The position numbers and the translations under genes are program-made. From Candidatus Falkowbacteria bacterium S5_I03 (GTDB taxonomy: Bacteria; Patescibacteriota; Patescibacteriia; Patescibacteriales; UBA12465): 64,000 bases of DNA. The notes beneath the pieces were generated by a model. The model ran no database searches. It was given only the letters and a program-made list of their open reading frames with translations, and was not told the DNA's origin. This document shows positions 1-8,198 of the stretch, in pieces (position 1 is the stretch's first letter; the number at the start of each line of letters is the position of its first letter). The DNA lies in NCBI GenBank assembly GCA_019248265.1, contig JAEHGX010000001.1:90794-154793 (forward strand), in the 5' to 3' direction.

Positions 1-1
1 C

Positions 2-103
2 CGGAACGATTACTGATGACAAATATGGTTATTGGTATGCGGCACTAACCATGTCGATTTCTGGAAACATCACCAATAATGGCACTTGGACAAATTCGTA
101 TAC
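2..103 (+). repeat. 102-bp perfect direct repeat, copy 1
   Basis: Positions 2-103 are identical to 611-712 (offset 609 bp, a multiple of three), so the repeat is in frame. It encodes the same stretch, beginning GTITDDKYGYWYAALTMS, twice in the lipase N-terminus. Perfect DNA identity suggests a recent tandem duplication or ongoing gene conversion of a roughly 203-residue unit; part of the array lies left of the window. Confidence 0.95.
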
Positions 104-3080
104 TGATTTAAGAACAACGCAGACCAGAGAAATTGAAACAACTAATCCTATCGGCAACACGGTTACTCTTTATGACGATTTTACAATTTCAAATAGCCCC
201 GTATTTAGCGGCAATCTCAATTTCAATGGGCACATATTAAATATTGAAAGTCCAAATCAAATTACTATGGCCGGAGTCGGTAATGCCAGTGAAATAACTG
301 GCGGCGGCGACATTACGCTAACTGGTCATATGAATGGCTCTTTGGATGCTAACGACTCTAAAATATATATTAAAGGTGCTTTTTCTGGAACTGCCACCTC
401 CACCAACGAGACAATCTTTGAAGGCGGATCAGTTTCGGGAAATGGCTTCACTCTAAATTCTGATGCGACTATACAGGGAACAAGCACGGTTCTTCTTTAT
501 GGCGATGGTACGATTAATGGGTCTTTGACGATTGATGCCAACTCCACACTAAAAAATTATCATCAGGTTGAATATGTCACCCTGACGGTTAACGGCGATG
601 TGGTTAACAACGGAACGATTACTGATGACAAATATGGTTATTGGTATGCGGCACTAACCATGTCGATTTCTGGAAACATCACCAATAATGGCACTTGGAC
701 AAATTCGTATACACATATCACATGGCCAGTTTATTTTGGCGCGACTAGTTATTTGCTTAACATCTCATCCGACATAGATAATTGGCCAAGTCCAGCAGTG
801 GTAAATAATACTTTTTATAATGTATCTAATCTAATAAATAATTCTAATTATTGGCGGGTTCGAGCAGATTTAGGTAATGGTTTATATTCCCCTTGGTCAG
901 ATGTTGGAGGGATTAACGCTGATTTATTTAGTGGTTTTACTTTCAGTAATATTGATAGTTCCAGCCAGATGGCAACGAAGCCAATTAATCTCACAATCAA
1001 TGCTATTAATATTAATGGCGACCCCTATGATTATAATGGCACCGTTAATTTGAGCGCCAGCAATAATGGCACAACAACCCCCAGCAGCATAACGATGACT
1101 GACGGTACTTGGACAGGAACGACTAGCATCGCTATTTTTGGCGATAATGTCACATTAACTGCAACGGGAAACGGAGGCAGCGGCACGAGCAATACTTTTA
1201 ATCTTAAAAAGAAGCCGGTGATTATCGTACCGGGGATAGCAGGGAGTCGCTTAAAAGCTAGCACTACAGATGCGGAAATTTGGCCAAATCTTGACGAGAT
1301 GGTTCTCCCGGGTGACGATTATTTAGATGAATTAATATTAAATAATAATGGTTGGCCAACAACTAGTTCGGTGGTGACCACCGGAGATATAATTAGAGAA
1401 ATTACAATTGTTTCTCCGATTTATAATATACATTTTTTTGATAATTTAATCGATTTATTAGAGGATAACGGTTATGTGGAAAATGATAATTTAGTGGAAA
1501 ATAATAATTTATTCGTTTTTCCATATGATTGGCGTTTAGATGTCGCCTATACGGCTGATAATTCATTTCGAGAAAAAATTGAATCTATAAAAAATCAAAC
1601 AGGAGCTGAAGAAGTAGATATTATTGCTCACAGCATGGGCGGACTAGTCGCTAAAAAATATATTCAGGATTATGGTCATGGTTCAGTTGATAAATTTATT
1701 GATATAGCAACTCCGCACTTAGGGTCGCCAAAGGCCGCAAAGACTATGTTATATGGAGATAATTTTGATATACCTATTCTTAATCAAAACAAGGTAAAAG
1801 AAATTTCTCGAAATTTTTCATCAATGTATCAACTCTTACCGAGCCCTAATTATCATCATGCTAGTAGTACAATATTTAGTAGTTATATTAATGATGTTTA
1901 CGATGCCGACAATGATAGTGTTACCGGCTATTTAGATTATGATGACTCCATAGATTTCTTAAATCATTTTACAAATCTCAATTTAACCTCATCAAACAAT
2001 ACTCTTCATTCGGAGATAGATGATTTTGATCCTAATGATTATAATGTTAAGGCCTATAATATCGTTGGTTGCCATAACCCCACTATCGGCTGGGTGGATA
2101 TTATAAATAAATATGGCACTAGTACTCATGAGTATGGACTGCACTATATTACTGGTGATGGAACCGTGCCATTGGAAAGTGCTCGCGCTTTGGACAACAC
2201 AATTGGTACGTATTATAACTCTACTGAAGATGATGGTGCTACCCATTCTCACATGCCCAGCTTTGATGGCAATAGACAATTAATTAACGCTATTTTAAAT
2301 TCTACTTCTAGCACGGTATCATTTGATTTTTCTCCGTATGCTAATTTACGCCAAGACGATAGCTACTGCACTCCATTAAACGGCTGGGAAGTCAGTTATC
2401 ATAGCCCGATTGCTCTCCATATTTATGATGAACAAGGTCGCCATATCGGTCCCGATGCCAACGGTAACATTGAAATAAATATCCCTGGAGCTGCCTATGA
2501 TGTTATCGGCGATAATAAATTTGCCTTTGTCCCCAAAGGCCATAACTATAAGGTAACCGGCCAAGCTACTGGCTTAGGCCATTTCAACGCCCGTATTCAA
2601 GCTGTTCAAAATGGAGAAACTATTTCCACGGCTTATTATAATGAAGTTCCAATTAAGTCATTGGGCACTAATATTGAAATTAATTTCGCTGACGATAAAC
2701 CCAACTACGAAATGAAAATGGATCAAATTGGCGATAAAGTATTTAAAGAAAAGATAAAACCTAGTGCTATTCTTAACGCCAAAGAATCGGCTGATAGAAC
2801 TAAGCCAGAAACTAAGGCTGAGATAAGTGGACGGGCTATCAAATTAACGTCTAAAGATGATAATTCTAAGATTCTAAAAATAGAATATAGTCTAGATAGT
2901 GGGAAAACTTGGAATTTATATACCAAGCCGATAGACATCAGCCAACTTAGCGGTTCCACGATTCAATACAAGTCAACTGATAGGGCGGGGAATGTTGAGA
3001 TAGTAACAGAACAAGATGTCCATATTAATAAGGACACTAGGAATATTAATATTTCTGGTTCTAGAAAGCTTAAGTTTTAG
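3..3080 (+). CDS. Secreted LCAT/PGAP1-like lipase with repeat-rich N-terminus, 5' end outside the window
   Basis: The frame is already open at the left edge, so the true start lies upstream; residue numbers here count from the ATG at 51. Residues 1-270 are Asn/Thr/Ser-rich short beta repeats (units such as SGNITNNGTWTNSYT), followed by an Ig-like segment to about 385. Residues 390-760 form an alpha/beta-hydrolase of the LCAT/PGAP1-like group: VIIVPGIAGSRL opens the fold, AHSMGG carries the nucleophile Ser528, GDGTVP the probable acid Asp703, and HSHMPS a candidate catalytic His (732 or 734). The C-terminus has an Ig-like domain with YSLDSGKTW and DRAGN motifs. It is probably a cell-surface or exported ester hydrolase; the substrate cannot be told from sequence. 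Confidence 0.82.
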   Translation, partial: GTITDDKYGYWYAALTMSISGNITNNGTWTNSYTDLRTTQTREIETTNPIGNTVTLYDDFTISNSPVFSGNLNFNGHILNIESPNQITMAGVGNASEITGGGDITLTGHMNGSLDANDSKIYIKGAFSGTATSTNETIFEGGSVSGNGFTLNSDATIQGTSTVLLYGDGTINGSLTIDANSTLKNYHQVEYVTLTVNGDVVNNGTITDDKYGYWYAALTMSISGNITNNGTWTNSYTHITWPVYFGATSYLLNISSDIDNWPSPAVVNNTFYNVSNLINNSNYWRVRADLGNGLYSPWSDVGGINADLFSGFTFSNIDSSSQMATKPINLTINAININGDPYDYNGTVNLSASNNGTTTPSSITMTDGTWTGTTSIAIFGDNVTLTATGNGGSGTSNTFNLKKKPVIIVPGIAGSRLKASTTDAEIWPNLDEMVLPGDDYLDELILNNNGWPTTSSVVTTGDIIREITIVSPIYNIHFFDNLIDLLEDNGYVENDNLVENNNLFVFPYDWRLDVAYTADNSFREKIESIKNQTGAEEVDIIAHSMGGLVAKKYIQDYGHGSVDKFIDIATPHLGSPKAAKTMLYGDNFDIPILNQNKVKEISRNFSSMYQLLPSPNYHHASSTIFSSYINDVYDADNDSVTGYLDYDDSIDFLNHFTNLNLTSSNNTLHSEIDDFDPNDYNVKAYNIVGCHNPTIGWVDIINKYGTSTHEYGLHYITGDGTVPLESARALDNTIGTYYNSTEDDGATHSHMPSFDGNRQLINAILNSTSSTVSFDFSPYANLRQDDSYCTPLNGWEVSYHSPIALHIYDEQGRHIGPDANGNIEINIPGAAYDVIGDNKFAFVPKGHNYKVTGQATGLGHFNARIQAVQNGETISTAYYNEVPIKSLGTNIEINFADDKPNYEMKMDQIGDKVFKEKIKPSAILNAKESADRTKPETKAEISGRAIKLTSKDDNSKILKIEYSLDSGKTWNLYTKPIDISQLSGSTIQYKSTDRAGNVEIVTEQDVHINKDTRNINISGSRKLKF
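611..712 (+). repeat. 102-bp perfect direct repeat, copy 2
   Basis: Second copy of the repeat at 2-103. Identity ends sharply at 712, where the protein leaves the beta-repeat region and enters the next domain. Confidence 0.95.
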
Positions 3081-3107
3081 TTATTTAATAATTTATAATT
3101 TATTTTT

Positions 3108-3443
3108 ATGAAAAAGATTACCAAAGTTCAGATTAAAAATTTAAAACATGTATTAGAATATTGGATGTTTTTTGTAATTACCCCATTTTTTGTAGGTGTA
3201 TTTTGGTTTGTTTATTTAAATAATCATCCCATGCACTCTTGGTGGGATCACCTAGCCATTATACCGATTTGCATGATCCTTTATTCTTTATTTATTGCCC
3301 CATTTCTATTTTTTATTCCTTATCGTAAAATTAAGCCCAAAAAAGGATTTTTATTTATATTTTTAGGATTGATATTACCTTATTTATTTGTTTATCTATC
3401 CGTGCATTGGTATATTAGGGCTAATTTTAATTTTGGCTTTTAA
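3108..3443 (+). CDS. Small three-TM membrane protein
   Basis: I do not recognise this 111-residue protein. It has three hydrophobic segments (about residues 18-37, 49-71 and 80-102) with Lys/Arg-rich ends, so it is an integral membrane protein. The ATG follows the lipase stop by 27 bp, so the two may be co-transcribed. Base composition is very AT-rich. No catalytic motif is visible. Confidence 0.6.
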   Translation: MKKITKVQIKNLKHVLEYWMFFVITPFFVGVFWFVYLNNHPMHSWWDHLAIIPICMILYSLFIAPFLFFIPYRKIKPKKGFLFIFLGLILPYLFVYLSVHWYIRANFNFGF

Positions 3444-3462
3444 TTTAAATTTTAAAGAGAGA

Positions 3463-3537
3463 AACGGCAACATTGAAATAAATATCCCTGGAGCTACCTA
3501 TGATGAAATAGGCACTAATAAATTTATCTTTTTGTCA
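3463..3537 (+). pseudogene. Decayed fragment of the lipase C-terminal region
   Basis: This stretch closely matches 2460-2534 inside the lipase gene. Both encode NGNIEINIPGA followed by YD, then IG and NKF. The fragment has no start of its own and its similarity ends after about 25 codons. It therefore looks like the remnant of a second lipase-like gene or a partial duplication, with the three-TM gene lying between the two copies. Confidence 0.7.
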
Positions 3538-3642
3538 AAAGATTATATGTTTTGGCATTTTATTATATTGATGTTTTATTTCCCGATTTTTAACAATTAT
3601 GCTATTATTGAATAATAAATATTTAAAATATATTTTAATTTT

Positions 3643-4656
3643 ATGAAAAAAATGAATGTCGCCATTAATGGCTTTGGGCGTATTGGACGCGCCGCTTTTA
3701 AAATTATTCTTGATCGTTTTCCGCATATGCAAGTCGTGGCGGTTAATGACTTAACCGATGCCGCAACTTTAGCTCATTTATTACAAGTTGACTCTTGCTA
3801 TGGTCGTTATGGCCAGAAAGTAAGCGCTACTAAAGATTCTATTGTCGTTGGCAAGCTTAAAGTCCCAGTCCTAGCCGTTAAAGATCCAGCGGAACTCCCT
3901 TGGAAAGCCTTAAAAGTTGATGTTGTTTTGGAATGTACTGGTCGTTTCCGTTCTAAGGAAGAACTTGGTTTGCATTTAGCTGCCGGCGCGAAGAAAGTCG
4001 TTTTATCAGCTCCAGCCAAGAAGGGTGGTGTCAAAACTATTGTACTCGGAGTCAATGAAAGTAAAGTTGGTAAATCTGACAATTTAGTTTCTTGCGCTTC
4101 CTGCACCACTAACTGTTTAGCGCCTTCAACAGCGGTTATCAAGAATACTTTTGGTATTAAGAAAGCTTTGATGACCACTGTTCATTCTTATACAGCTGAT
4201 CAAAATTTGGTTGATGGTCCACATAAAGATTTGCGCCGGGCGCGCGCAGCCGCGGTTAATATGGTGCCAACCACGACCGGGGCGGCGATTGCTACCACGG
4301 AGACAATTCCGGCCTTGAAAGATAAATTTGACGGCTTAGCTGTTCGCGTTCCCACCCCAGTTGGCTCTTTGTGTGATACCGTTTATTTGCTTGGCAAGAA
4401 AACAACCGTGGAAGCGGTTAACGCCGCCTTTAAGAAAGCGGCTAATGGGAAAATGAAAGGCATTTTAGAGGCTTCAAGCGAAGAACTAGTTTCTACCGAT
4501 ATTATTGGCAATCCCCATAGTTCGATTGTTGATTTGTTGTCCACTAAACTGGTCGGCGGTGATTTATTGAAAGTTATTGCCTGGTATGACAACGAATGGG
4601 GATATTCTAATCGCTTAGTGGAGCTCGCGGCTTATTTGGGGAAGTTTATTAAATAA
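3643..4656 (+). CDS. gapA: Glyceraldehyde-3-phosphate dehydrogenase, type I
   Basis: This enzyme catalyses the NAD-dependent oxidative phosphorylation of glyceraldehyde-3-phosphate in glycolysis. At 337 residues it has full family length. GFGRIG at 10-15 binds NAD, VND at 34-36 fits NAD rather than NADP preference, and the catalytic loop SCTTN places the nucleophile at Cys154. The C-terminal WYDNEWGYSNR is typical. An alternative start at Met4 would remove three residues. It sits directly upstream of the NuoF-like and hydrogenase genes, which could reoxidise the NADH it produces. Confidence 0.97.
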   Translation: MKKMNVAINGFGRIGRAAFKIILDRFPHMQVVAVNDLTDAATLAHLLQVDSCYGRYGQKVSATKDSIVVGKLKVPVLAVKDPAELPWKALKVDVVLECTGRFRSKEELGLHLAAGAKKVVLSAPAKKGGVKTIVLGVNESKVGKSDNLVSCASCTTNCLAPSTAVIKNTFGIKKALMTTVHSYTADQNLVDGPHKDLRRARAAAVNMVPTTTGAAIATTETIPALKDKFDGLAVRVPTPVGSLCDTVYLLGKKTTVEAVNAAFKKAANGKMKGILEASSEELVSTDIIGNPHSSIVDLLSTKLVGGDLLKVIAWYDNEWGYSNRLVELAAYLGKFIK

Positions 4657-4683
4657 ATTTGCTTCGCCAGTTTAAAAATTAGT

Positions 4684-5712
4684 ATGGCTAAAACGCTAAA
4701 CATTCTCCAAAAAATAGAAGCCGCCGGCCTAGTTGGCCGCGGTGGAGCTCGTTATCCGACGGCTAAAAAATGGTCTAGTTTTGCGCAGTCTTTAAAAAAC
4801 AGGGAAATCGGCTATATTGTGGTTAATGGCGCTGAAGGCGAACCGGGAATAAAAAAGGATGCTTATTTATTGGCCGAAAAAACGGAGGCGGTTATTAATG
4901 GCGTTTATTTAGCAAATCAATTTTTTGGCAACGATAAGATAAAAAAGATTTATTTTTTCTTGAAGCATGAGTATCATCGCGATTATTCCAAAAAGATAAA
5001 AGAAATTCTGGATACTAAAAAATATCGCGCCTTATCAAAGAAAATAGAATTTTTTATTAAACCGGAATCCCCGATGTATATTTGCGGCGAAGAAACGGCG
5101 ATTATCAATATCATTTCCGTCCGCCGCGCGGAACCGCGCTTAAAGCCGCCTTTTCCGACTCAGAGTGGCATTCATAATCATCCGACGCTAGTTAACAACG
5201 TAGAAACTTTTTATGATATTAGCTTAGTTGGCGCTGATAATTATGAAGGGCATCGTCTTTATACTTTGGGCGGAGCCGTCAAGCACCGTGGCGTTTTTTC
5301 ATTGCCGGCGGTTATGAGCGTGCGCGAAGTTTTGCAAGCAACTAATAATTATCCGGATTTTGATTTTTTTGTGATGACTGGCGGGGAAGTTTGTGGCGAA
5401 TTATTGCGGTCTGATCAATTGCAAGCCCCGGTTGAAGGTTCGGCTTTAGTGATGGTTTTTGATAAGAAAAAAACTGATTTGAAAAAATTGTTAGCCTATT
5501 GGTTGAAATTTTACGAAGCGGAAAGTTGCGGCTTGTGTTCTGCTTGTCGCGAAGGGAGTTATCGTTTGCGGGAACTGAGCCAACAAACAAATTATGATAA
5601 GCAGTTGTTTATTGATTTGCTGGATAATTTGGAAGATTCCAGTTTCTGCGCGTTAGGTTCCTCCTTGTCCCTCACCGTTAAAAGCATGATGGAAAATATA
5701 AATAAAAAATAA
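4684..5712 (+). CDS. NuoF/HydB-like NADH-binding flavoprotein subunit
   Basis: Homologous to the 51-kDa subunit of complex I and to the NADH-oxidising subunit of [FeFe]-hydrogenases. GRGGARYPTAKKW (18-30) and GAEGEPG (49-55) are the FMN/NADH-site motifs, CGEETA lies at 134-139, an SLBB-like region follows, and the 4Fe-4S ligands are Cys282, Cys285, Cys288 and Cys322. At 342 residues it lacks both the N-terminal thioredoxin-like 2Fe-2S domain and any C-terminal ferredoxin domains, and no NuoE-like partner is present in the window. The hydrogenase two genes downstream makes an NADH-linked hydrogenase flavoprotein the best reading. Confidence 0.88.
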   Translation: MAKTLNILQKIEAAGLVGRGGARYPTAKKWSSFAQSLKNREIGYIVVNGAEGEPGIKKDAYLLAEKTEAVINGVYLANQFFGNDKIKKIYFFLKHEYHRDYSKKIKEILDTKKYRALSKKIEFFIKPESPMYICGEETAIINIISVRRAEPRLKPPFPTQSGIHNHPTLVNNVETFYDISLVGADNYEGHRLYTLGGAVKHRGVFSLPAVMSVREVLQATNNYPDFDFFVMTGGEVCGELLRSDQLQAPVEGSALVMVFDKKKTDLKKLLAYWLKFYEAESCGLCSACREGSYRLRELSQQTNYDKQLFIDLLDNLEDSSFCALGSSLSLTVKSMMENINKK

Positions 5713-5716
5713 AACT

Positions 5717-6478
5717 ATGGAAAACACAAATGAAAAATCGGCTGTAATTTATAGCAAGCCGAAATTAACCCCCGTTTTTGAAATTTTTAGAGAAGCGGTT
5801 AGTATCTGGTGGAAAAACTTGGATAAAATTTTAAAAATTTATTGGGAAGGAATTAAGCCAACCTTGATTCCTCTTGGAGTAACAGCCATCCTCGGTATTT
5901 TGGCCGTGGTTATTGACGGACCGTTGGGGACTGCTTTTAAGATTACCATGTCTATTTCCGCCGCCGCCACCCTTGTTTTGGCAATTTATTTTTGGACCCG
6001 TTCTTATGCCGGCGTTTTTCTGCTAGTTAAAAAAGATTATAAAGATGAAGCGGTAGAAACTTATAAGGAAACTAAAAAATTATTTTGGCCTTATATCGGC
6101 TTATCTTTATTAACCGGTTTGCTGGTTTTGTGCTGGATGTTGCTTTTAATAATTCCGGGCATTGTTTTTGCTTTTATTTACAGTTTTGCGGTTTATGCGC
6201 TTTTCTTTGAAGACAAGCGCGGTATGGCCGCTATCCGCCGCAGCCGCGAGATTATCAAGGGCTATTTTTGGGAAACTATGGGTCGCTTGTGCTTCCTGGG
6301 TCTAGTTGCTTGGATATTTATGATGATTGTTTCCGCCCCCTTAGCTTCCATGCCGGAAAATAGCGCGGCGGCGCAGGGCTGGAACTTTTTTGTTCAAGTT
6401 ATTAGTTGGTTGATTGGACCGATTGCCATGTTATTTACGTATAAGATTTATACGGATTTAATAAAAATTAAAAAATAA
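5717..6478 (+). CDS. Six-TM membrane protein (YciC/DUF975-like)
   Basis: This is a 253-residue integral membrane protein with about six TM segments (near 48-67, 77-93, 123-143, 145-163, 191-208 and 222-241) and a cytoplasmic loop containing RGMAAIRRSREIIKGYFW. That loop resembles the repeated motif of uncharacterised multi-pass proteins of the YciC/DUF975/GPDPase-membrane group. It begins 4 bp after the NuoF-like stop and ends 11 bp before the hydrogenase start, so it is embedded in that unit. Whether it anchors the hydrogenase or is only a neighbour cannot be decided. Confidence 0.6.
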   Translation: MENTNEKSAVIYSKPKLTPVFEIFREAVSIWWKNLDKILKIYWEGIKPTLIPLGVTAILGILAVVIDGPLGTAFKITMSISAAATLVLAIYFWTRSYAGVFLLVKKDYKDEAVETYKETKKLFWPYIGLSLLTGLLVLCWMLLLIIPGIVFAFIYSFAVYALFFEDKRGMAAIRRSREIIKGYFWETMGRLCFLGLVAWIFMMIVSAPLASMPENSAAAQGWNFFVQVISWLIGPIAMLFTYKIYTDLIKIKK

Positions 6479-6489
6479 TTATTTTTTAG

Positions 6490-8196
6490 ATGATTGTTAA
6501 AATTAATAACAAAAAATATACCGCCACGAAAGGCCAAACTATTTTAGATGTTGCCCGCGAGCATGGCATCAAAATTCCCAGTCTTTGCCATCATCCCGAT
6601 TTAGATGTGCGGGCGAGTTGTCGTGTCTGTGTGGTGGAAATTACTGGTCGTCAAAAATTAGCCACCGCCTGTTCAACCGAGCTTGAAGACGGTATGGAAA
6701 TATATACTGATTCCTCACGCGTGCAAAAATCACGCAATCTTAACATTGAATTAATTTTTGCTTCTCATATTGAAAAATGCGCGACCTGCACCCTGCGTTT
6801 TAATTGTGATTTATTAAAATTGGCGCAAGAATATGGCGTCAAGATTGCCCGTTTTCCGGACAGGAAAGCGAAGCGTAAAACCTATAAATTTGCGAACGCG
6901 GTCGAGATAGACGGTTCACAGTGCATTGATTGCAATAATTGCGTTGAGGCTTGCCATAATCAAGGTATAGATTTCTTAAAAATTTCTGGCCATGGCCATG
7001 AACAGGAAATTCAGCCTGTAAAAGCTAAGGGCAGTGCTTGTATTTATTGCGGCCAATGCGCTAACGCTTGTCCGGTGGCCGCCGCGCAAGAACAAGGCGA
7101 GTGGCAGCAAGTGGAGGCGGCTCTAAAAAATAAAAAGAAAATTGTGGTTGCCCAATTTGCTCCCGCAGTCAGAGTTTCGCTCGGTGAAGAATTCGGTTTA
7201 CCCTATGGTTATAATTGCGCCAAGAAAATTAATACCGCTTTTAAGGAACTTGGCTTTAATTATATTTTTGATGTTAACTTCGGCGCCGATATTACGACGA
7301 TGACCGAAGCGGAAGAACTAATGGAGAGAATAAATAATAAAAAAGCGGTTTTCCCGATGACGACTTCTTGTTGTCCGGCTTGGGTCGCTTACGCCGAATT
7401 TTATCATCCGGAATTATTGCCAAATTTGACCACGGCTCGCTCGCCGCATATTCATAGTGCTGGCGCGATTAAAAGTTATTTTGCCAAGCAGAAGGGAATT
7501 AATCCTAAAAATATTGAAGTCGTTTCAATTGTGCCTTGTACTTCCAAAAAATATGAAGCGGCACGCCCGGAATTAACATATAAAGGGAAACCTTTAGTTG
7601 ACCACGTCCTAACTACTAGAGAGTTTGCTTTTGTTTTAAAAAAGAATAAGATTGATTTGGCCAAGTTGCCGGAGAGTGAAGTTGAGCCAATGTTTAATGA
7701 CGGTTCCGGCGCGGCAGCCATTTATGGAGCTTCCGGCGGCGTAATGGAGTCGGCTCTTAGAACCGCGGCGTCATTAGCTTGCGCCCAGAAAAAGACCAAA
7801 AATAAACTATGCGTTAGTCGTTTAGAGTTTAAGGAGGTTAGAGGCTTGAAAGGATTTAAGGAGGCAACCGTTGATTTAGCCGGCAAGAAAGTTCGGGTCG
7901 GCGTGGTCAATGGAATTGCTCATTTTGAAGCCCTCTTGCCTAAATTAAGCAAATACCATTATATTGAAGTAATGGCTTGTCCAGGCGGCTGTCTTGGCGG
8001 TGGCGGCCAACCTTTGCCGACTACCAACGCTATTCGACAAAAGCGCTTGGAGGGGATGTACGCGATTGATAAAGGCAAGACTAAGATGAGACGGGCTCAT
8101 GAGAATCAGCCGATGGTTGAATATTATCAGTGGGTCAAGAATAATAAATTAGCAAGCAAGTTATTGCATACCAAGTTTAAGGCGACTAACAAATAA
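6490..8196 (+). CDS. hydA: [FeFe]-hydrogenase catalytic subunit
   Basis: This enzyme produces or oxidises H2 at an H-cluster. Domains in order: 2Fe-2S ferredoxin (Cys33, 44, 47, 61); the His-Cys3 4Fe-4S site (His93, Cys97, 100, 106); two 4Fe-4S ferredoxin motifs (CIDCNNCVEAC at 145-155 and CIYCGQCANAC at 184-194); then the H domain. H-cluster ligands are Cys295 (TTSCCPAW), Cys350 (VPCTSKKYE), Cys497 and Cys501 (MACPGGCLGGGGQP), with Cys294 as the proton-relay Cys. The usual Met before PC in motif L2 is Val348 here. At 568 residues it matches the M3-type length. With the NuoF-like gene it suggests NADH-dependent H2 evolution; the HydE, HydF and HydG maturases are not in the window. Confidence 0.95.
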   Translation: MIVKINNKKYTATKGQTILDVAREHGIKIPSLCHHPDLDVRASCRVCVVEITGRQKLATACSTELEDGMEIYTDSSRVQKSRNLNIELIFASHIEKCATCTLRFNCDLLKLAQEYGVKIARFPDRKAKRKTYKFANAVEIDGSQCIDCNNCVEACHNQGIDFLKISGHGHEQEIQPVKAKGSACIYCGQCANACPVAAAQEQGEWQQVEAALKNKKKIVVAQFAPAVRVSLGEEFGLPYGYNCAKKINTAFKELGFNYIFDVNFGADITTMTEAEELMERINNKKAVFPMTTSCCPAWVAYAEFYHPELLPNLTTARSPHIHSAGAIKSYFAKQKGINPKNIEVVSIVPCTSKKYEAARPELTYKGKPLVDHVLTTREFAFVLKKNKIDLAKLPESEVEPMFNDGSGAAAIYGASGGVMESALRTAASLACAQKKTKNKLCVSRLEFKEVRGLKGFKEATVDLAGKKVRVGVVNGIAHFEALLPKLSKYHYIEVMACPGGCLGGGGQPLPTTNAIRQKRLEGMYAIDKGKTKMRRAHENQPMVEYYQWVKNNKLASKLLHTKFKATNK

Positions 8197-8198
8197 TT

